Positions 17,601 through 24,978 are shown, numbered from the stretch's first letter. The stretch: 51,439 nt of DNA from Bacteroidaceae bacterium (GCA_024398435.1 JAKSJD010000014.1:1-51439), one strand, 5' to 3'. Notes: generated by a model from the sequence alone, not told the origin. Numbers and translations are program-made.

Positions 17601-18383
17601 CTTACTCTGGAAATAACCGTATGTCCAAAGTGGCACCATCTGAGCCTTACCAGTCAGTTCTCGCATTCGCTTCACTGTAAGGTCACCATCCGTTGGCGAA
17701 CCAGCAAGGATGTAATAGTCGATGGCATGAGCGGCAGATGATTCAAACTTCATTCCGCTTGAATTGTCAGTATAGGTTGTAGGGGAATAGATGTCCCAAT
17801 AGATTCCGTAGCCCTTCACTGAATGAATATAAGGAATCCAGATGCTGGTGTTGCCCTGAATCATATAGTTAAAGGTAGAATTTCGACGGTTGAGCTGACC
17901 GTTCTGCAACTGACCAAGACCATAAACCACTTCATCCGATTCGAGTTGGAACGTTTGGCTCACCTTGTACGAAGCGTTTCCGCCATCAGAGATGGAAGTG
18001 AACTGAGTGCCCGAAGCCTTTTCGCTTACGAGTTGTCGGCCATTCGCATCCTTGAATACGAGCGCTTTGGTTGATCTGTTGAATGTCACTTCCATGGCAT
18101 CCGACTTAACAGTAAAGGCAGTTGTACCACTCGTGAACGAGAGATTCAAATCTGTCTGTGGTTCCATATTGACCACATATTTCTGGTCGTCAAGAGCCTT
18201 CGTATCGGTAGAGCGATACTTTGTAATGCGCACGATTTCAGGTGAATAGAACTGTACGCGAACCATAGTCGATGAATACTTAATGGTCATTCCGTTGTCG
18301 GTTTGTTCGGCTGTTTGAGCCACAGCAACCGAAGCGTAAACAAAAAGAATTGTTACTGAAAGGATTCTTAGAAGAGATTTCAT
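14616..18383 (-). CDS. secreted glycoside hydrolase family 31 (alpha-xylosidase/alpha-glucosidase type) with C-terminal accessory modules
   Basis: 1255 residues. Signal peptide 1-22, N-terminal beta-sandwich to about 235, GH31 barrel to about 620, then beta domains. The nucleophile Asp is in 'AYWMDSSEPD' (D402) and the acid/base Asp in 'SWSGDVQADW' (D481). A bacterial Ig-like (Big_2) domain follows at about 790-890 ('ISLFPGQNGSANVTAKYTDG'). Next come two tandem, similar ~150-residue modules (about 895-1050 and 1055-1205), both starting with 'F-KAS-W' and ending with 'FGLTSTSTSSV-RFIGF' / 'FGLTSTTGTSTVYHIGF'. The end 'YDLNGRRI...GVYIIGGKKIVK' is the tail seen on many exported Prevotella/Bacteroides proteins. 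Likely substrate is xyloglucan side chains or alpha-glucans, not decidable here. Confidence 0.92.
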   Translation of the reverse strand: MKSLLRILSVTILFVYASVAVAQTAEQTDNGMTIKYSSTMVRVQFYSPEIVRITKYRSTDTKALDDQKYVVNMEPQTDLNLSFTSGTTAFTVKSDAMEVTFNRSTKALVFKDANGRQLVSEKASGTQFTSISDGGNASYKVSQTFQLESDEVVYGLGQLQNGQLNRRNSTFNYMIQGNTSIWIPYIHSVKGYGIYWDIYSPTTYTDNSSGMKFESSAAHAIDYYILAGSPTDGDLTVKRMRELTGKAQMVPLWTYGYFQSKERYQSADETMGVVKKYRSLGVPLDCVVQDWQYWGGTNYWNAMEFLNPQFTNYKQMVSSVHNNHAKILISVWADFGPDTKEFKWLKEHNYLIKRGNDIMSNTWPTNAGVGIYNPYAEEARQYYWDCLKSGITMEGFDAYWMDSSEPDHYEGGNDLEKTMDFKVGDNFTWRSVRNAFPLLHVEGVGNRHKADSETNGKRVMIMTRSGYPGQQRVGAASWSGDVQADWETLRKQIPAMLNFTVCGIPGWNSDTGGFFGGTPGERTYNELYTRWAQFSTFCSIMRSHGSGVDRAIYQFGDKGTPTFDAIEKTINLRYALLPYIYSTAHQIYAEDFSLMRALGWAYPTDKTATLVADQFLFGKSMLVAPVVEAGAKSRSVYLPGENEKWYDFWTGEQFKGQQTISRSVDISTTPLYIHAGSIVPWGPKVQYSDEQGWDSLEIRVYPGADGEFTLYEDEFDGYNYEKGICSEIPFSWNEEQQQLTIGQRKGSYPGMKEKRRFRIVLVDADENMGIGNRQSVRFSKIVEYDGNSVTAGIDNKNTVLSGYKPISAITLGAASISLFPGQNGSANVTAKYTDGTKEDVNNYVTYRLLEGEGVVSIDGGLIHADAEGTAKVEVVYTDQANQTYTAVLTVKVAVPSNLYSFKASQWTRVTDRITSDSNIKYDRTKNTITVTQPGSLNTALRYDLSSYIAPGHKYFIIHGSNLSTEAQSASIWFFNNEWVDQFYPTSFYTLQNGEVVIVWDVSSRIDTESYQKFGQTLFGLTSTSTSSVIRFIGFVESVAKYMVEQGDVLGKYEFKASDWKTGDPSRVSQSNISYNSTDNTITLRSGTGANNVCLQLSGGATSNNIVTSDEHWMIVVASNVSTTPSASFLWWLNGVNYGSSVAPTAIRTTDDGSRIVIGWDMTTTGLDGNNVGDMFSICQGNTIFGLTSTTGTSTVYHIGFHPSFDEFFNDVASIDGISMDETKTSDTIYDLNGRRIGTTTPPKGVYIIGGKKIVK

Positions 18384-18431
18384 ATTTATATTTTTTTAAT
18401 TATTATATTACTGATAGTTGTTGTTCGCTTG

Positions 18432-18439
18432 CAAAGATA
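18432..18439 (-). promoter_or_regulatory. -7 promoter element of the GH31 gene
   Basis: CAAAGATA on the plus strand is TATCTTTG on the minus strand, 48 bases before the start codon. The heptamer array at 18447-18474 occupies the space where the -33 box should be. Confidence 0.65.
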
Positions 18440-18446
18440 CAAAATA

Positions 18447-18474
18447 ATGCAGGATGCAGAATGCAGAATGCAGG
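18447..18474. repeat. 4 x 7-bp tandem array (ATGCAGG/ATGCAGA) in the GH31 promoter
   Basis: Four heptamers in register: ATGCAGG, ATGCAGA, ATGCAGA, ATGCAGG. They begin 7 bases upstream of the -7 box on the minus strand. Confidence 0.85.
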
Positions 18475-18851
18475 ATTTTTTTAAGTTTTAGCATTTTCGA
18501 CTGCAAAATTACACCTTATTTATTATTTATGCGTGCGTGATTTTGAACAAAGACGTACCACTTTTGTAACAAAATAGATTTTTGCCCCCAAAAACAACAA
18601 TTTTATGGTTTCTATTGCTCCAAAAACCATAATATCATGCATAGTTTTAATAATCCTGTCATAATTAATAAAAATATTGACATAATTAATATTAATCATG
18701 TACATAATCATTAATAATATTGTACAATATTTTACTTTTAGAACAATAGAAAAATTGTTTCGGAGCGCGGATAAACAACTTTTTCAGCCAAATATTTTGT
18801 GTTTCGCTCGATTTATACTATCTTTGTACCTCAAAACAAAAGATAAAGGAA
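18475..18851. other. divergent intergenic region between GH31 and pectinesterase
   Basis: Very AT-rich with no gene. A hairpin TTATGGTTT...AAACCATAA lies at 18603-18632; dense TAATTAAT-type runs fill 18660-18720. The pectinesterase promoter is at its right end. Confidence 0.5.
18796..18826 (+). promoter_or_regulatory. promoter of the pectinesterase gene
   Basis: TTTG at 18796-18799 and TATCTTTG at 18819-18826 with a 19-base spacer, 25 bases before the start codon. Confidence 0.75.
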
Positions 18852-20153
18852 ATGAACCACAGGAAACTTCAGATATTCGTAGGAATGTGGATGGTTTGCA
18901 TGGCCATGATGGCTCAGGGCAAATGGAAGTACGATTTCATCGTGCCCGACAATGGCAACTTCGTGCAGGCTATTCATGCAGCCAACAACCGAACAAACAA
19001 ACAAAAGAGATACAGAATATTCATTCGCCCAAGCTACTATCGCATAAAAGGCGAAGGCAATATGATTTCGACCGTTGAAAACGGAAAGAAAGTGGAGTTT
19101 CCAAGTCCGATGACTACCCTCACAGCTCCAAATACTTCCATCATAGGCGACTCGTGGCCAACCACACAAATCGAGAATTGTCCACAACACGAAGGCATCA
19201 GCATCACAAGCACTCTCTACCTTCATGGAGCCGATTCCACCTATATTCAGGATGTGGAATTCTGGTCGAACTATAGGAACGACCCTAAGGCTTTTGCCAA
19301 TCGCGCAGTTGCCCTCAACGAGCAGAATTGCAAGGGAAACATCCTGAAGCAAGTAAGCCTTCTCTCCACTCAGGACACTTACTACACCAACGACGGAGGA
19401 ACCACCTATCTCGAAGATTGCAAGATATCGGGAACAGTGGATTTCATCTGTGGTGGAGGAACAATCTACTTCAACCATTGCGATCTTTGGCTCATACCTC
19501 GTGGCGACACTGGAAGCAGAGACGTTATCACGGCTCCGGCCACAGAAGTGGGAAGAAAGTATGGTTATGTGTTTGCCGATTGCTACATTGACGGAGGAAA
19601 GGAACAAGACGGACGTTTCCAACTTGGCCGACCATGGAAAAATAGTCCTAAATGTGTGTGGCTCAATTGCTCGATGAATGTAGTGCCAGCAAAGGAAGGA
19701 TGGACCGAAATGCACGGAACCATTCCAAGTCAGTTTGCCGAATACAACTCAACCGACGGCCATTTCAGCCTTTTGGATTTGTCGGGCAGAAAGACAACTT
19801 TCAAAAATGCCAATGGTCAGGACGAACAAGTCGACTACAAACCATTCCTGACCGACGAAGAAACTGAAGATTATACTGTAGATAAGGTGTTCCCAGGATG
19901 GAAACCACAGGACAAGGCTCGACAGGTGGACCCTCCAATCCTTCATGCAAAGGGTAAGGTAATCACATGGGAAGACATTCCCGAAGCTGGATGTTATGCC
20001 ATTTGTCGCGACCGAAAGATTATTGCCTTCACCACCCAACCTTCATACACTATAGGTTCTACCTATGAAGGTGCTTGCTACAGTGTACGTTGTGCCAATT
20101 GGTATGGAGGCCTCGGTCCTCGTTCAGCCGAAGTGGTTTATCCATTCAGGTAA
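18852..20153 (+). CDS. secreted pectinesterase (carbohydrate esterase family 8)
   Basis: Removes methyl groups from pectin homogalacturonan; exported. 433 residues with a signal peptide ending near 'MMAQG'. The right-handed beta-helix domain carries the CE8 signatures: 'STQDTYYT' (catalytic Asp about D175), 'GTVDFICGGG' (nucleophile Asp about D197; the usual Phe-Gly is Cys-Gly here) and 'LGRPWKNSPKCVW' with the catalytic-site Arg. The last 80 residues form a short beta domain ('ITWEDIPEAGCYAICRDRK') resembling the Fn3-like appendages on Bacteroidetes polysaccharide enzymes. It is monocistronic, sharing a bidirectional terminator with the convergent DUF3127 gene. Confidence 0.92.
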   Translation: MNHRKLQIFVGMWMVCMAMMAQGKWKYDFIVPDNGNFVQAIHAANNRTNKQKRYRIFIRPSYYRIKGEGNMISTVENGKKVEFPSPMTTLTAPNTSIIGDSWPTTQIENCPQHEGISITSTLYLHGADSTYIQDVEFWSNYRNDPKAFANRAVALNEQNCKGNILKQVSLLSTQDTYYTNDGGTTYLEDCKISGTVDFICGGGTIYFNHCDLWLIPRGDTGSRDVITAPATEVGRKYGYVFADCYIDGGKEQDGRFQLGRPWKNSPKCVWLNCSMNVVPAKEGWTEMHGTIPSQFAEYNSTDGHFSLLDLSGRKTTFKNANGQDEQVDYKPFLTDEETEDYTVDKVFPGWKPQDKARQVDPPILHAKGKVITWEDIPEAGCYAICRDRKIIAFTTQPSYTIGSTYEGACYSVRCANWYGGLGPRSAEVVYPFR

Positions 20154-20176
20154 CAATCCTCACCAAATCTCAATAA

Positions 20177-20213
20177 AAAAACAATCCCGACTATTGATTA
20201 GTTGGGATTGTTT
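20177..20213. terminator. bidirectional terminator between pectinesterase and DUF3127 genes
   Basis: A-run, stem AACAATCCC-GACTA / TAGTT-GGGATTGTT with a short loop, T-run. Convergent genes on both sides. Confidence 0.88.
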
Positions 20214-20215
20214 CA

Positions 20216-20252
20216 TTATTGGACGAGCCAAGCGACCTTGTCGATAACTTAG
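20216..20252. repeat. dispersed repeat copy touching the DUF3127 stop codon
   Basis: TTGGACGAGCCAAGCGAC followed by TTGTCGATAACTTA. On the minus strand it starts right at the TAA stop. A near-identical sequence, inverted relative to this one, is at 33791-33823; a diverged one is at 51336-51371. Confidence 0.75.
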
Positions 20253-20629
20253 AATGGCAGATCGTCTGTAGAGTCACTTGCTGCTGCAAATGGGTCGGCT
20301 GCCGCTGGAGCTGGTTCTGCTGGGAATGGATCAGCTGCAGGAGCTGGAGCATCGTTGCTTACTCTTTCAACTGCCCATGCACGGATGTCATTGTACCAAC
20401 GACCCTGATATTCGCGAGCATTAATATCGAATGAAACCTTCAGATTGTCGCCCACCTGAATGTTGAACTGATTGATTTTATCTTCTCCAAACACATTAAA
20501 ACACATTCGACGAGGGTATTGTTCAGTTGTTTCCAACACATATTCCTGAATCTTCCAACTGTTACCCGATGTCTTTGAAATTCCTCCGCGTGCTTCAAGC
20601 ACTGTAATTATTTTTCCTATTATTTCCAT
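20249..20629 (-). CDS. DUF3127 protein with an SSB-like C-terminal tip
   Basis: 126 residues. Residues 1-90 match the DUF3127 pattern of Bacteroidetes ('KIITVLEARGGISKTSG...WKIQEYVLET', 'FNVFGEDKI', 'SFDINAREYQGRWYNDIRAW'), a small beta-barrel probably of OB-fold type. Then comes a flexible Ala/Pro/Asp-rich linker with repeats of 'PAPAADPF', and the chain ends in 'DSTDDLPF', which looks like the acidic tip by which single-strand-binding proteins recruit replication and repair enzymes. By architecture it could be an SSB-like protein; no classic SSB motif is seen, so this is inference. It is divergent from dnaN, with 150 bases between. Confidence 0.82.
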   Translation of the reverse strand: MEIIGKIITVLEARGGISKTSGNSWKIQEYVLETTEQYPRRMCFNVFGEDKINQFNIQVGDNLKVSFDINAREYQGRWYNDIRAWAVERVSNDAPAPAADPFPAEPAPAAADPFAAASDSTDDLPF

Positions 20630-20723
20630 AACTTAAATTTAAAAACTGGTGCGAAAGTACAACATAATTTTGAATAAAACGAATTTTCCGCCAAATTTTT
20701 TATGTTCTTTGCAAAAATATTTC

Positions 20724-20731
20724 TAACTTTG
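20724..20731 (+). promoter_or_regulatory. -7 promoter element of the dnaN operon
   Basis: TAACTTTG matches TAnnTTTG, 48 bases before dnaN. No good -33 box was found at the usual distance. Confidence 0.5.
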
Positions 20732-20779
20732 TGGCATAAAGTATTCATGCGAATAAAAAACAAATAAATAATTACCAAA

Positions 20780-21904
20780 ATGAAGTTTAATATTTCAAGC
20801 ACAACTTTCTGCAACAGATTGCAGACTCTTAGCAAAGTTATCAGTTCAAAGAATGCCCTCCCTATCCTCGACTGCATTCTTTTCAACCTTCAGGACAATC
20901 TCTTGAAGATGACTGCATCGGATGGCGATATCACTCTCGTCACTACTCTCGAAGTAGCCGGAGCTGAAGGAAGTGGAGTTTTCGCTCTCAATGCCACTCA
21001 AATTATCAACGGACTCAAGGAAATTGCCGACCAGCCAGTAAAGATTAAAATCAACGAAGAAACATTCGAGGTTGAAATCAAGTACCAGAACGGTAATTGC
21101 CGTTTCGTAGGTCAGAGCGGTGAAGCTTATCCTATCCCTCACGGAATCAGCGACAACACTCAGACAATCACCATCAATGGTGAGGTGCTGCTCGGAGGTA
21201 TTTCAAAGTCTATCTTCGCAACTGCCGACGATGAACTCCGTCCTGTAATGAACGGTATCTACTTCGACATCATTCCTGGCAGCCTTACTTTCGTTGCAAG
21301 TGATGGCCACAAGCTTGTTCGCGACCGCAACTTCTCGGCTCAGAGCGAACAGAGTTCTGCATTCATCCTTCCAAAGAAGCCTGCTAAGACTCTCAAGGAC
21401 ATTCTCGGCAAGGAAGCAGGCGAAGCAACTATCAAGTTCGACAGCAACAGTGCTGAAATCAGCATCGAAAACTATACTCTTCAATGCAAGCTCATCGAAG
21501 GACGCTATCCTAACTACAATTCAGTGATTCCTTCTGACAATCCTTATAAGATTCGTATCGACCGCCAGTCGCTCATTGGAGCTCTCCGCCGAGTACTCGT
21601 GTTTGCCAATACAAGCACAAATCTTATCAAGATTCGCATTGCAAGCAATACTCTCATCGTTTCAGCTCAGGATATCGACTATTCAACAAATGCTGAAGAA
21701 AGCATCAATTGCGAATACGAAGGCAACCCAATGAACATTGGTTTCAAGGGTACATTCCTTATCGATATTCTCAACAACATCACTTCTCAGGAAGTTATAC
21801 TCGAACTTGCTGATCCAAGTCGTGCCGGAGTCATCGTTCCTGCTGAACAGGAAAAGGAAGAAGACCTCCTCATGCTCCTCATGCCAATGATGTTGAACGA
21901 TTAA
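20780..21904 (+). CDS. dnaN: DNA polymerase III beta subunit (sliding clamp)
   Basis: Ring-shaped dimeric clamp that tethers DNA polymerase to the template. 374 residues, full length, with three clamp domains. Recognisable segments are 'LPILDCILFNLQDNLLKMTASDGDI' (split here: 'LPILDCILFNL' then 'LKMTASDGD'), 'DDELRPVMNGIYFD', 'FVASDGHKLVRD', 'EGRYPNYNSVIP' and the C-terminal 'LLMLLMPMML' that forms part of the protein-binding pocket. dnaN is not next to dnaA here. It leads a likely operon with an exonuclease (14-base gap), coaC and coaB. Confidence 0.97.
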   Translation: MKFNISSTTFCNRLQTLSKVISSKNALPILDCILFNLQDNLLKMTASDGDITLVTTLEVAGAEGSGVFALNATQIINGLKEIADQPVKIKINEETFEVEIKYQNGNCRFVGQSGEAYPIPHGISDNTQTITINGEVLLGGISKSIFATADDELRPVMNGIYFDIIPGSLTFVASDGHKLVRDRNFSAQSEQSSAFILPKKPAKTLKDILGKEAGEATIKFDSNSAEISIENYTLQCKLIEGRYPNYNSVIPSDNPYKIRIDRQSLIGALRRVLVFANTSTNLIKIRIASNTLIVSAQDIDYSTNAEESINCEYEGNPMNIGFKGTFLIDILNNITSQEVILELADPSRAGVIVPAEQEKEEDLLMLLMPMMLND

Positions 21905-21918
21905 GAGATTCTTTCTAT

Positions 21919-22707
21919 ATGAAACTGAATCTACAGCGACCGATCATATTCTTTGATTTGGAAACTACCGGAATTGATGTAGCGAAGGACCGTATTGTGG
22001 AACTTTGCTACATCAAAGTTTTTCCTAACGGTAATGAAGAGTCGAAGGCAATGCGGCTGAAACCAGTCGATGCCCTTGGCTTTCCTCTCCATATTCCAGA
22101 GGCATCAACGGCAGTTCACGGCATTACAGATGATGATGTGAAGGATTGTCCTTCGTTCAAGGAAGTGGCACCCGAACTCCTCTCAACCTTCTCTGATTGC
22201 GACCTTGCCGGCTACAATTCCAATCATTTCGATGTTCCGATGCTTGTCGAAGAATTCCTTCGGGCTGGAATAAATATCGACTTCAGCAAAATCCGAAAGG
22301 TCGATGCATGCACTATCTTCAAGAAGATGGAATCGCGCACTCTCACGGCTGCATATAAGTTCTATTGCAAGAAAGACCTTGAGAATGCCCATTCAGCACT
22401 TGCCGACACACAAGCCACAAAGGAAGTGCTCGAAGCTCAGCTCGACCATTACGGCGACATCCTCAAGAATGATATTGATTTCCTTGCAGATTTCTCTACT
22501 ACAAGCCGCAACGTAGATTTCGCAGGCAGAATCATCTACGACGACAACAATCAGGAAGTGTTCAACTTTGGTAAATATAAAGGTCAGCGAGTGGTTGATG
22601 TGTTTGCAAAAGACCCTGGCTACTATAGTTGGATCATTCAAGGCGACTTTGCTCTCAATACAAAGCAAGTGGTGAAAGCAATAAAATTCAGAAAGATGCC
22701 CTCTTGA
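21919..22707 (+). CDS. DnaQ-like DEDDh 3'-5' exonuclease
   Basis: 262 residues. N-terminal exonuclease domain (about 1-175) with motif I 'FFDLETTGID', motif II in 'AVHGITDDDV...DLAGYNSNHFD' and motif III 'HSALADTQATKEVL' (His five residues before the Asp). The C-terminal part carries 'FNFGKYKGQRVVDVFAKDPGYYSW', a small module often found on this group. It is annotated in relatives as polymerase III epsilon-like, but whether it is the replicative proofreader is uncertain. Placement directly behind dnaN supports a replication/repair role. Confidence 0.9.
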   Translation: MKLNLQRPIIFFDLETTGIDVAKDRIVELCYIKVFPNGNEESKAMRLKPVDALGFPLHIPEASTAVHGITDDDVKDCPSFKEVAPELLSTFSDCDLAGYNSNHFDVPMLVEEFLRAGINIDFSKIRKVDACTIFKKMESRTLTAAYKFYCKKDLENAHSALADTQATKEVLEAQLDHYGDILKNDIDFLADFSTTSRNVDFAGRIIYDDNNQEVFNFGKYKGQRVVDVFAKDPGYYSWIIQGDFALNTKQVVKAIKFRKMPS

Positions 22708-22737
22708 TTGAATAATAATTATTTACTGAAACAATAA

Positions 22738-22772
22738 AAATCTTTCCCCTTTATGGGAATAAGAAAGGGTCT
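22738..22772. repeat. inverted copy of the G/C-run hairpin repeat before coaC
   Basis: CTTTCCCCTTTATGGGAATA followed by AGAAAGGGTC, the reverse complement of the copies behind lepB and ridA. It ends 6 bases before the coaC start codon. Confidence 0.75.
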
Positions 22773-22778
22773 GAAATT

Positions 22779-23321
22779 ATGTTAAAGGGTAAGCATATAG
22801 TTCTCGGAATTACAGGAAGCATAGCAGCCTATAAAGCTTGCTACATCATCCGTGGCCTTATCAAGCAAGGAGCCGAAGTTCAGGTAGTGATCACACCATC
22901 AGGCAAGGAATTCATCACTCCTCTCACACTTTCCACACTCACTCATCGTCCTGTAGTCAGTGAATTCTTCGACCGCAGGGACGGCAGTTGGAACAGTCAT
23001 GTAGATCTCGGACTTTGGGCCGATGCCATGCTCATAGCTCCAGCCACTGCCAGTACTATAGGTAAGATAGCCAATGGCATTGCCGACAATATGCTCATCA
23101 CTACATATCTTTCGATGAAGGCACCCGTATTCGTAGCTCCTGCAATGGACCTCGATATGTTTGCCCATCCTTCCACTCAGAAAAATCTTGAAACCCTTCG
23201 CTCTTATGGCAACCATATTATCGAACCAGGCGTAGGTCATCTTGCAAGCAATCTTGAAGGGAAAGGCCGAATGGAAGAACCCGAAAACATAATTCGCATA
23301 CTTGATGAATTCTTCAAATAA
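22779..23321 (+). CDS. coaC: phosphopantothenoylcysteine decarboxylase (CoaC part of a split CoaBC)
   Basis: FMN-dependent decarboxylase giving 4'-phosphopantetheine in coenzyme A synthesis. 180 residues. Signatures: 'GITGSIAAYKA' (FMN binding), 'SHVDLGLWADAMLIAPATAST' split as 'SHVDLGLWAD' (active-site His) and 'LIAPATASTIGK', 'APAMDLDMF' (PxMNxxMW equivalent with Asp in place of the usual Asn) and 'GVGHLASNLEGKGRM' (the usual 'G.LACG..G.GRM' loop, here without its cysteine). In most bacteria this domain is fused to CoaB in one ~400-residue protein; here a stop codon separates them. Confidence 0.9.
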   Translation: MLKGKHIVLGITGSIAAYKACYIIRGLIKQGAEVQVVITPSGKEFITPLTLSTLTHRPVVSEFFDRRDGSWNSHVDLGLWADAMLIAPATASTIGKIANGIADNMLITTYLSMKAPVFVAPAMDLDMFAHPSTQKNLETLRSYGNHIIEPGVGHLASNLEGKGRMEEPENIIRILDEFFK

Positions 23322-23976
23322 TCCTCGCATACTCATCACGGCAGGACCTACCTATGAACGCATAGATCCTGTTCGCTTCATAGGCAACTATTCTTCGGGT
23401 AAGATGGGAGCAGCTCTTGTTCAGGAGTGTCTCAACCGTGGGATGGAGGTCGAACTCGTTTTGGGTCCTGTAAGTCGTGATTTCACTTTTACCCATTCCG
23501 AGCGTCTTAACATCACCAATATCGAATCAGCTCAACAAATGTACGAGGCCTGTCAGCGAATCTATCCACAGATGGACGCTGCCATTCTTTGTGCTGCAGT
23601 AGCCGACTTCACACCAGCCGAAGTGAGTGACAGGAAGATAAAGCGCAAGGGAGACGAACTCGTCATTCATCTTCGTCCTACTCAGGATATTGCAGCTTCG
23701 CTTGGAAAGATAAAGACAGAACATCAAGTACTTTCTGGTTTTGCTCTCGAAACCAATGATGAGCAACAAAATGCCACTGATAAGATGCGTCGCAAGCGCT
23801 TCGACTTTATTGTTCTCAATTCACTCAACGATGAAGGAGCTGGATTCCGTCATGATACCAATAAAATCACTATCATCACTGAAGAGGGACAACGTGAATA
23901 TCCGCTGAAGTCGAAGACAGAATGTGCGGTTGATATTGTGGATGTACTCGTTGAAAAGTTGTTGAAAACTCGTTGA
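23305..23976 (+). CDS. coaB: phosphopantothenate--cysteine ligase (CoaB part of a split CoaBC)
   Basis: Joins 4'-phosphopantothenate and cysteine using CTP. 223 residues from ATG 23305; a TTG one codon earlier is also possible. Signatures: 'RILITAGPTYERIDPVRFIGN', here split as 'ILITAGPTYERIDPVR' and 'NYSSGKMG', 'AAVADFTPAEVSDRKIKR' (dimer and CTP site) and 'LSGFALETND'. It overlaps the end of coaC by 17 bases in a different frame, so translation is probably coupled. All core motifs are present, so both halves look functional. Confidence 0.9.
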   Translation: MNSSNNPRILITAGPTYERIDPVRFIGNYSSGKMGAALVQECLNRGMEVELVLGPVSRDFTFTHSERLNITNIESAQQMYEACQRIYPQMDAAILCAAVADFTPAEVSDRKIKRKGDELVIHLRPTQDIAASLGKIKTEHQVLSGFALETNDEQQNATDKMRRKRFDFIVLNSLNDEGAGFRHDTNKITIITEEGQREYPLKSKTECAVDIVDVLVEKLLKTR

Positions 23977-24290
23977 TAACTGTTTATAAGTTTTGAAAAC
24001 TTTTAAAGTCTGTGAGTTAATAGATTTCAATTAACCTACATCATAAAAAATATAATGATACTTCCAAAAAAAGTTATTGTTATTTATTAAAAATTTATCA
24101 ACAGGTTATCAACACTTATCAACCAATGTAACTTACTGATAATCAATTATCATAAACTTACTTATCAACATTTTCAACCATCTATAATTATCATCATATT
24201 AAACATTCTTTAATAATAAAAAGAATAAATAATTATAATAATATCTTTTACGATAACTCTAACTGATAACCGACTTCAAGTAATAAATAT
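23971..24290. other. AT-rich region with a cluster of DnaA-box-like sequences; candidate replication origin
   Basis: TTATCAACA occurs at 24095-24103, 24106-24114 and 24162-24170, TTATCAACC at 24116-24124, and TTATCAACG on the minus strand at 23971-23979. The first three are spaced 11 and 10 bases, one helical turn. Each differs from the standard box TTATCCACA by one or two bases. The surroundings are strongly AT-rich, and no gene is present until trmH at 24431. It lies between coaB and trmH-mutS, close to dnaN. Confidence 0.35.
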
Positions 24291-24391
24291 TTTTGTATCA
24301 TATTAATGTACAATTTAGGTTAATAAGAAAAGATAAAGAGTTTAAAGTAAAAAAATTCTTCATTCTCTATTCTCAATTGTACATTATTTTG

Positions 24392-24399
24392 TATCTTTG
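24392..24399 (+). promoter_or_regulatory. -7 promoter element of trmH-mutS
   Basis: TATCTTTG, 31 bases before the trmH start. Just upstream (24356-24383) is a degenerate 7-base array TTCTTCA, TTCTCTA, TTCTCAA, TTGTACA. Confidence 0.65.
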
Positions 24400-24430
24400 C
24401 AAAGATTTACCAAAGAGAAAAATTTCGTAT

Positions 24431-24967
24431 ATGAAAAAACTTACTGCACTGGATATGAACCGCATTGGCGTTGAGGAATTCAAGAAGAGTCGGAAGACCC
24501 CTCTTGTAGTTATACTCGACGATGTCCGCAGTATGTACAATGTAGGCAGTGTGTTTCGTACGGCCGATGCTTTTCGCATCGAATCAATTTATCTCTGTGG
24601 CATCACATCATGTCCTCCCCATCCCGAAATTCATAAGACAGCTCTCGGAGCCGAAGATTCAGTAGATTGGAAATATTTTCATTCTACGATGGAAGCTGTT
24701 GAAGAGTTGAAACAGGCAGGTTATGAAGTGTGGAGCATCGAACAAGTCGAAGGCAGTACAATGCTTCAGAATTTTATTCCATCGAAAGAAAAGAAGTATG
24801 CAGTAGTGTTTGGCAACGAAGTTCAGGGCGTGAAGCAAGAGGTGGTGGACAATTCTGATGGTTGTATAGAGATTCCACAATTTGGCACGAAGCATTCGCT
24901 CAATGTGAGTACTACTGCCGGAATCGTGATGTGGGATTTTGTTAAAAGTTTACAAATTACAGATTAG
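24431..24967 (+). CDS. TrmH/SpoU-family RNA 2'-O-methyltransferase
   Basis: Methylates a ribose 2'-OH in tRNA or rRNA using S-adenosylmethionine with a knotted SPOUT fold. 178 residues from the ATG at 24431; the longer open frame upstream runs through the promoter and is rejected. Signatures: '[18 protein letters not shown]' (motif 1 with the conserved Asn and Arg), 'VFGNEVQGV' (motif 2) and '[19 protein letters not shown]' (motif 3, knot). Only the catalytic domain is present, with no extra substrate-binding domain. The target nucleotide cannot be told. mutS follows after 11 bases. Confidence 0.92.
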   Translation: MKKLTALDMNRIGVEEFKKSRKTPLVVILDDVRSMYNVGSVFRTADAFRIESIYLCGITSCPPHPEIHKTALGAEDSVDWKYFHSTMEAVEELKQAGYEVWSIEQVEGSTMLQNFIPSKEKKYAVVFGNEVQGVKQEVVDNSDGCIEIPQFGTKHSLNVSTTAGIVMWDFVKSLQITD

Positions 24968-24978
24968 AAATAAAGAAT

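Noticed and set aside
20249-20629. Calling this gene ssb
   Set aside because: The tip is SSB-like, but the body matches DUF3127 and lacks recognisable SSB core motifs.
24293-24430. Longer N-terminus for the TrmH-like protein
   Set aside because: The extra 46 codons span a promoter box and a heptamer-like run and are AT-driven; the family starts at the ATG at 24431.
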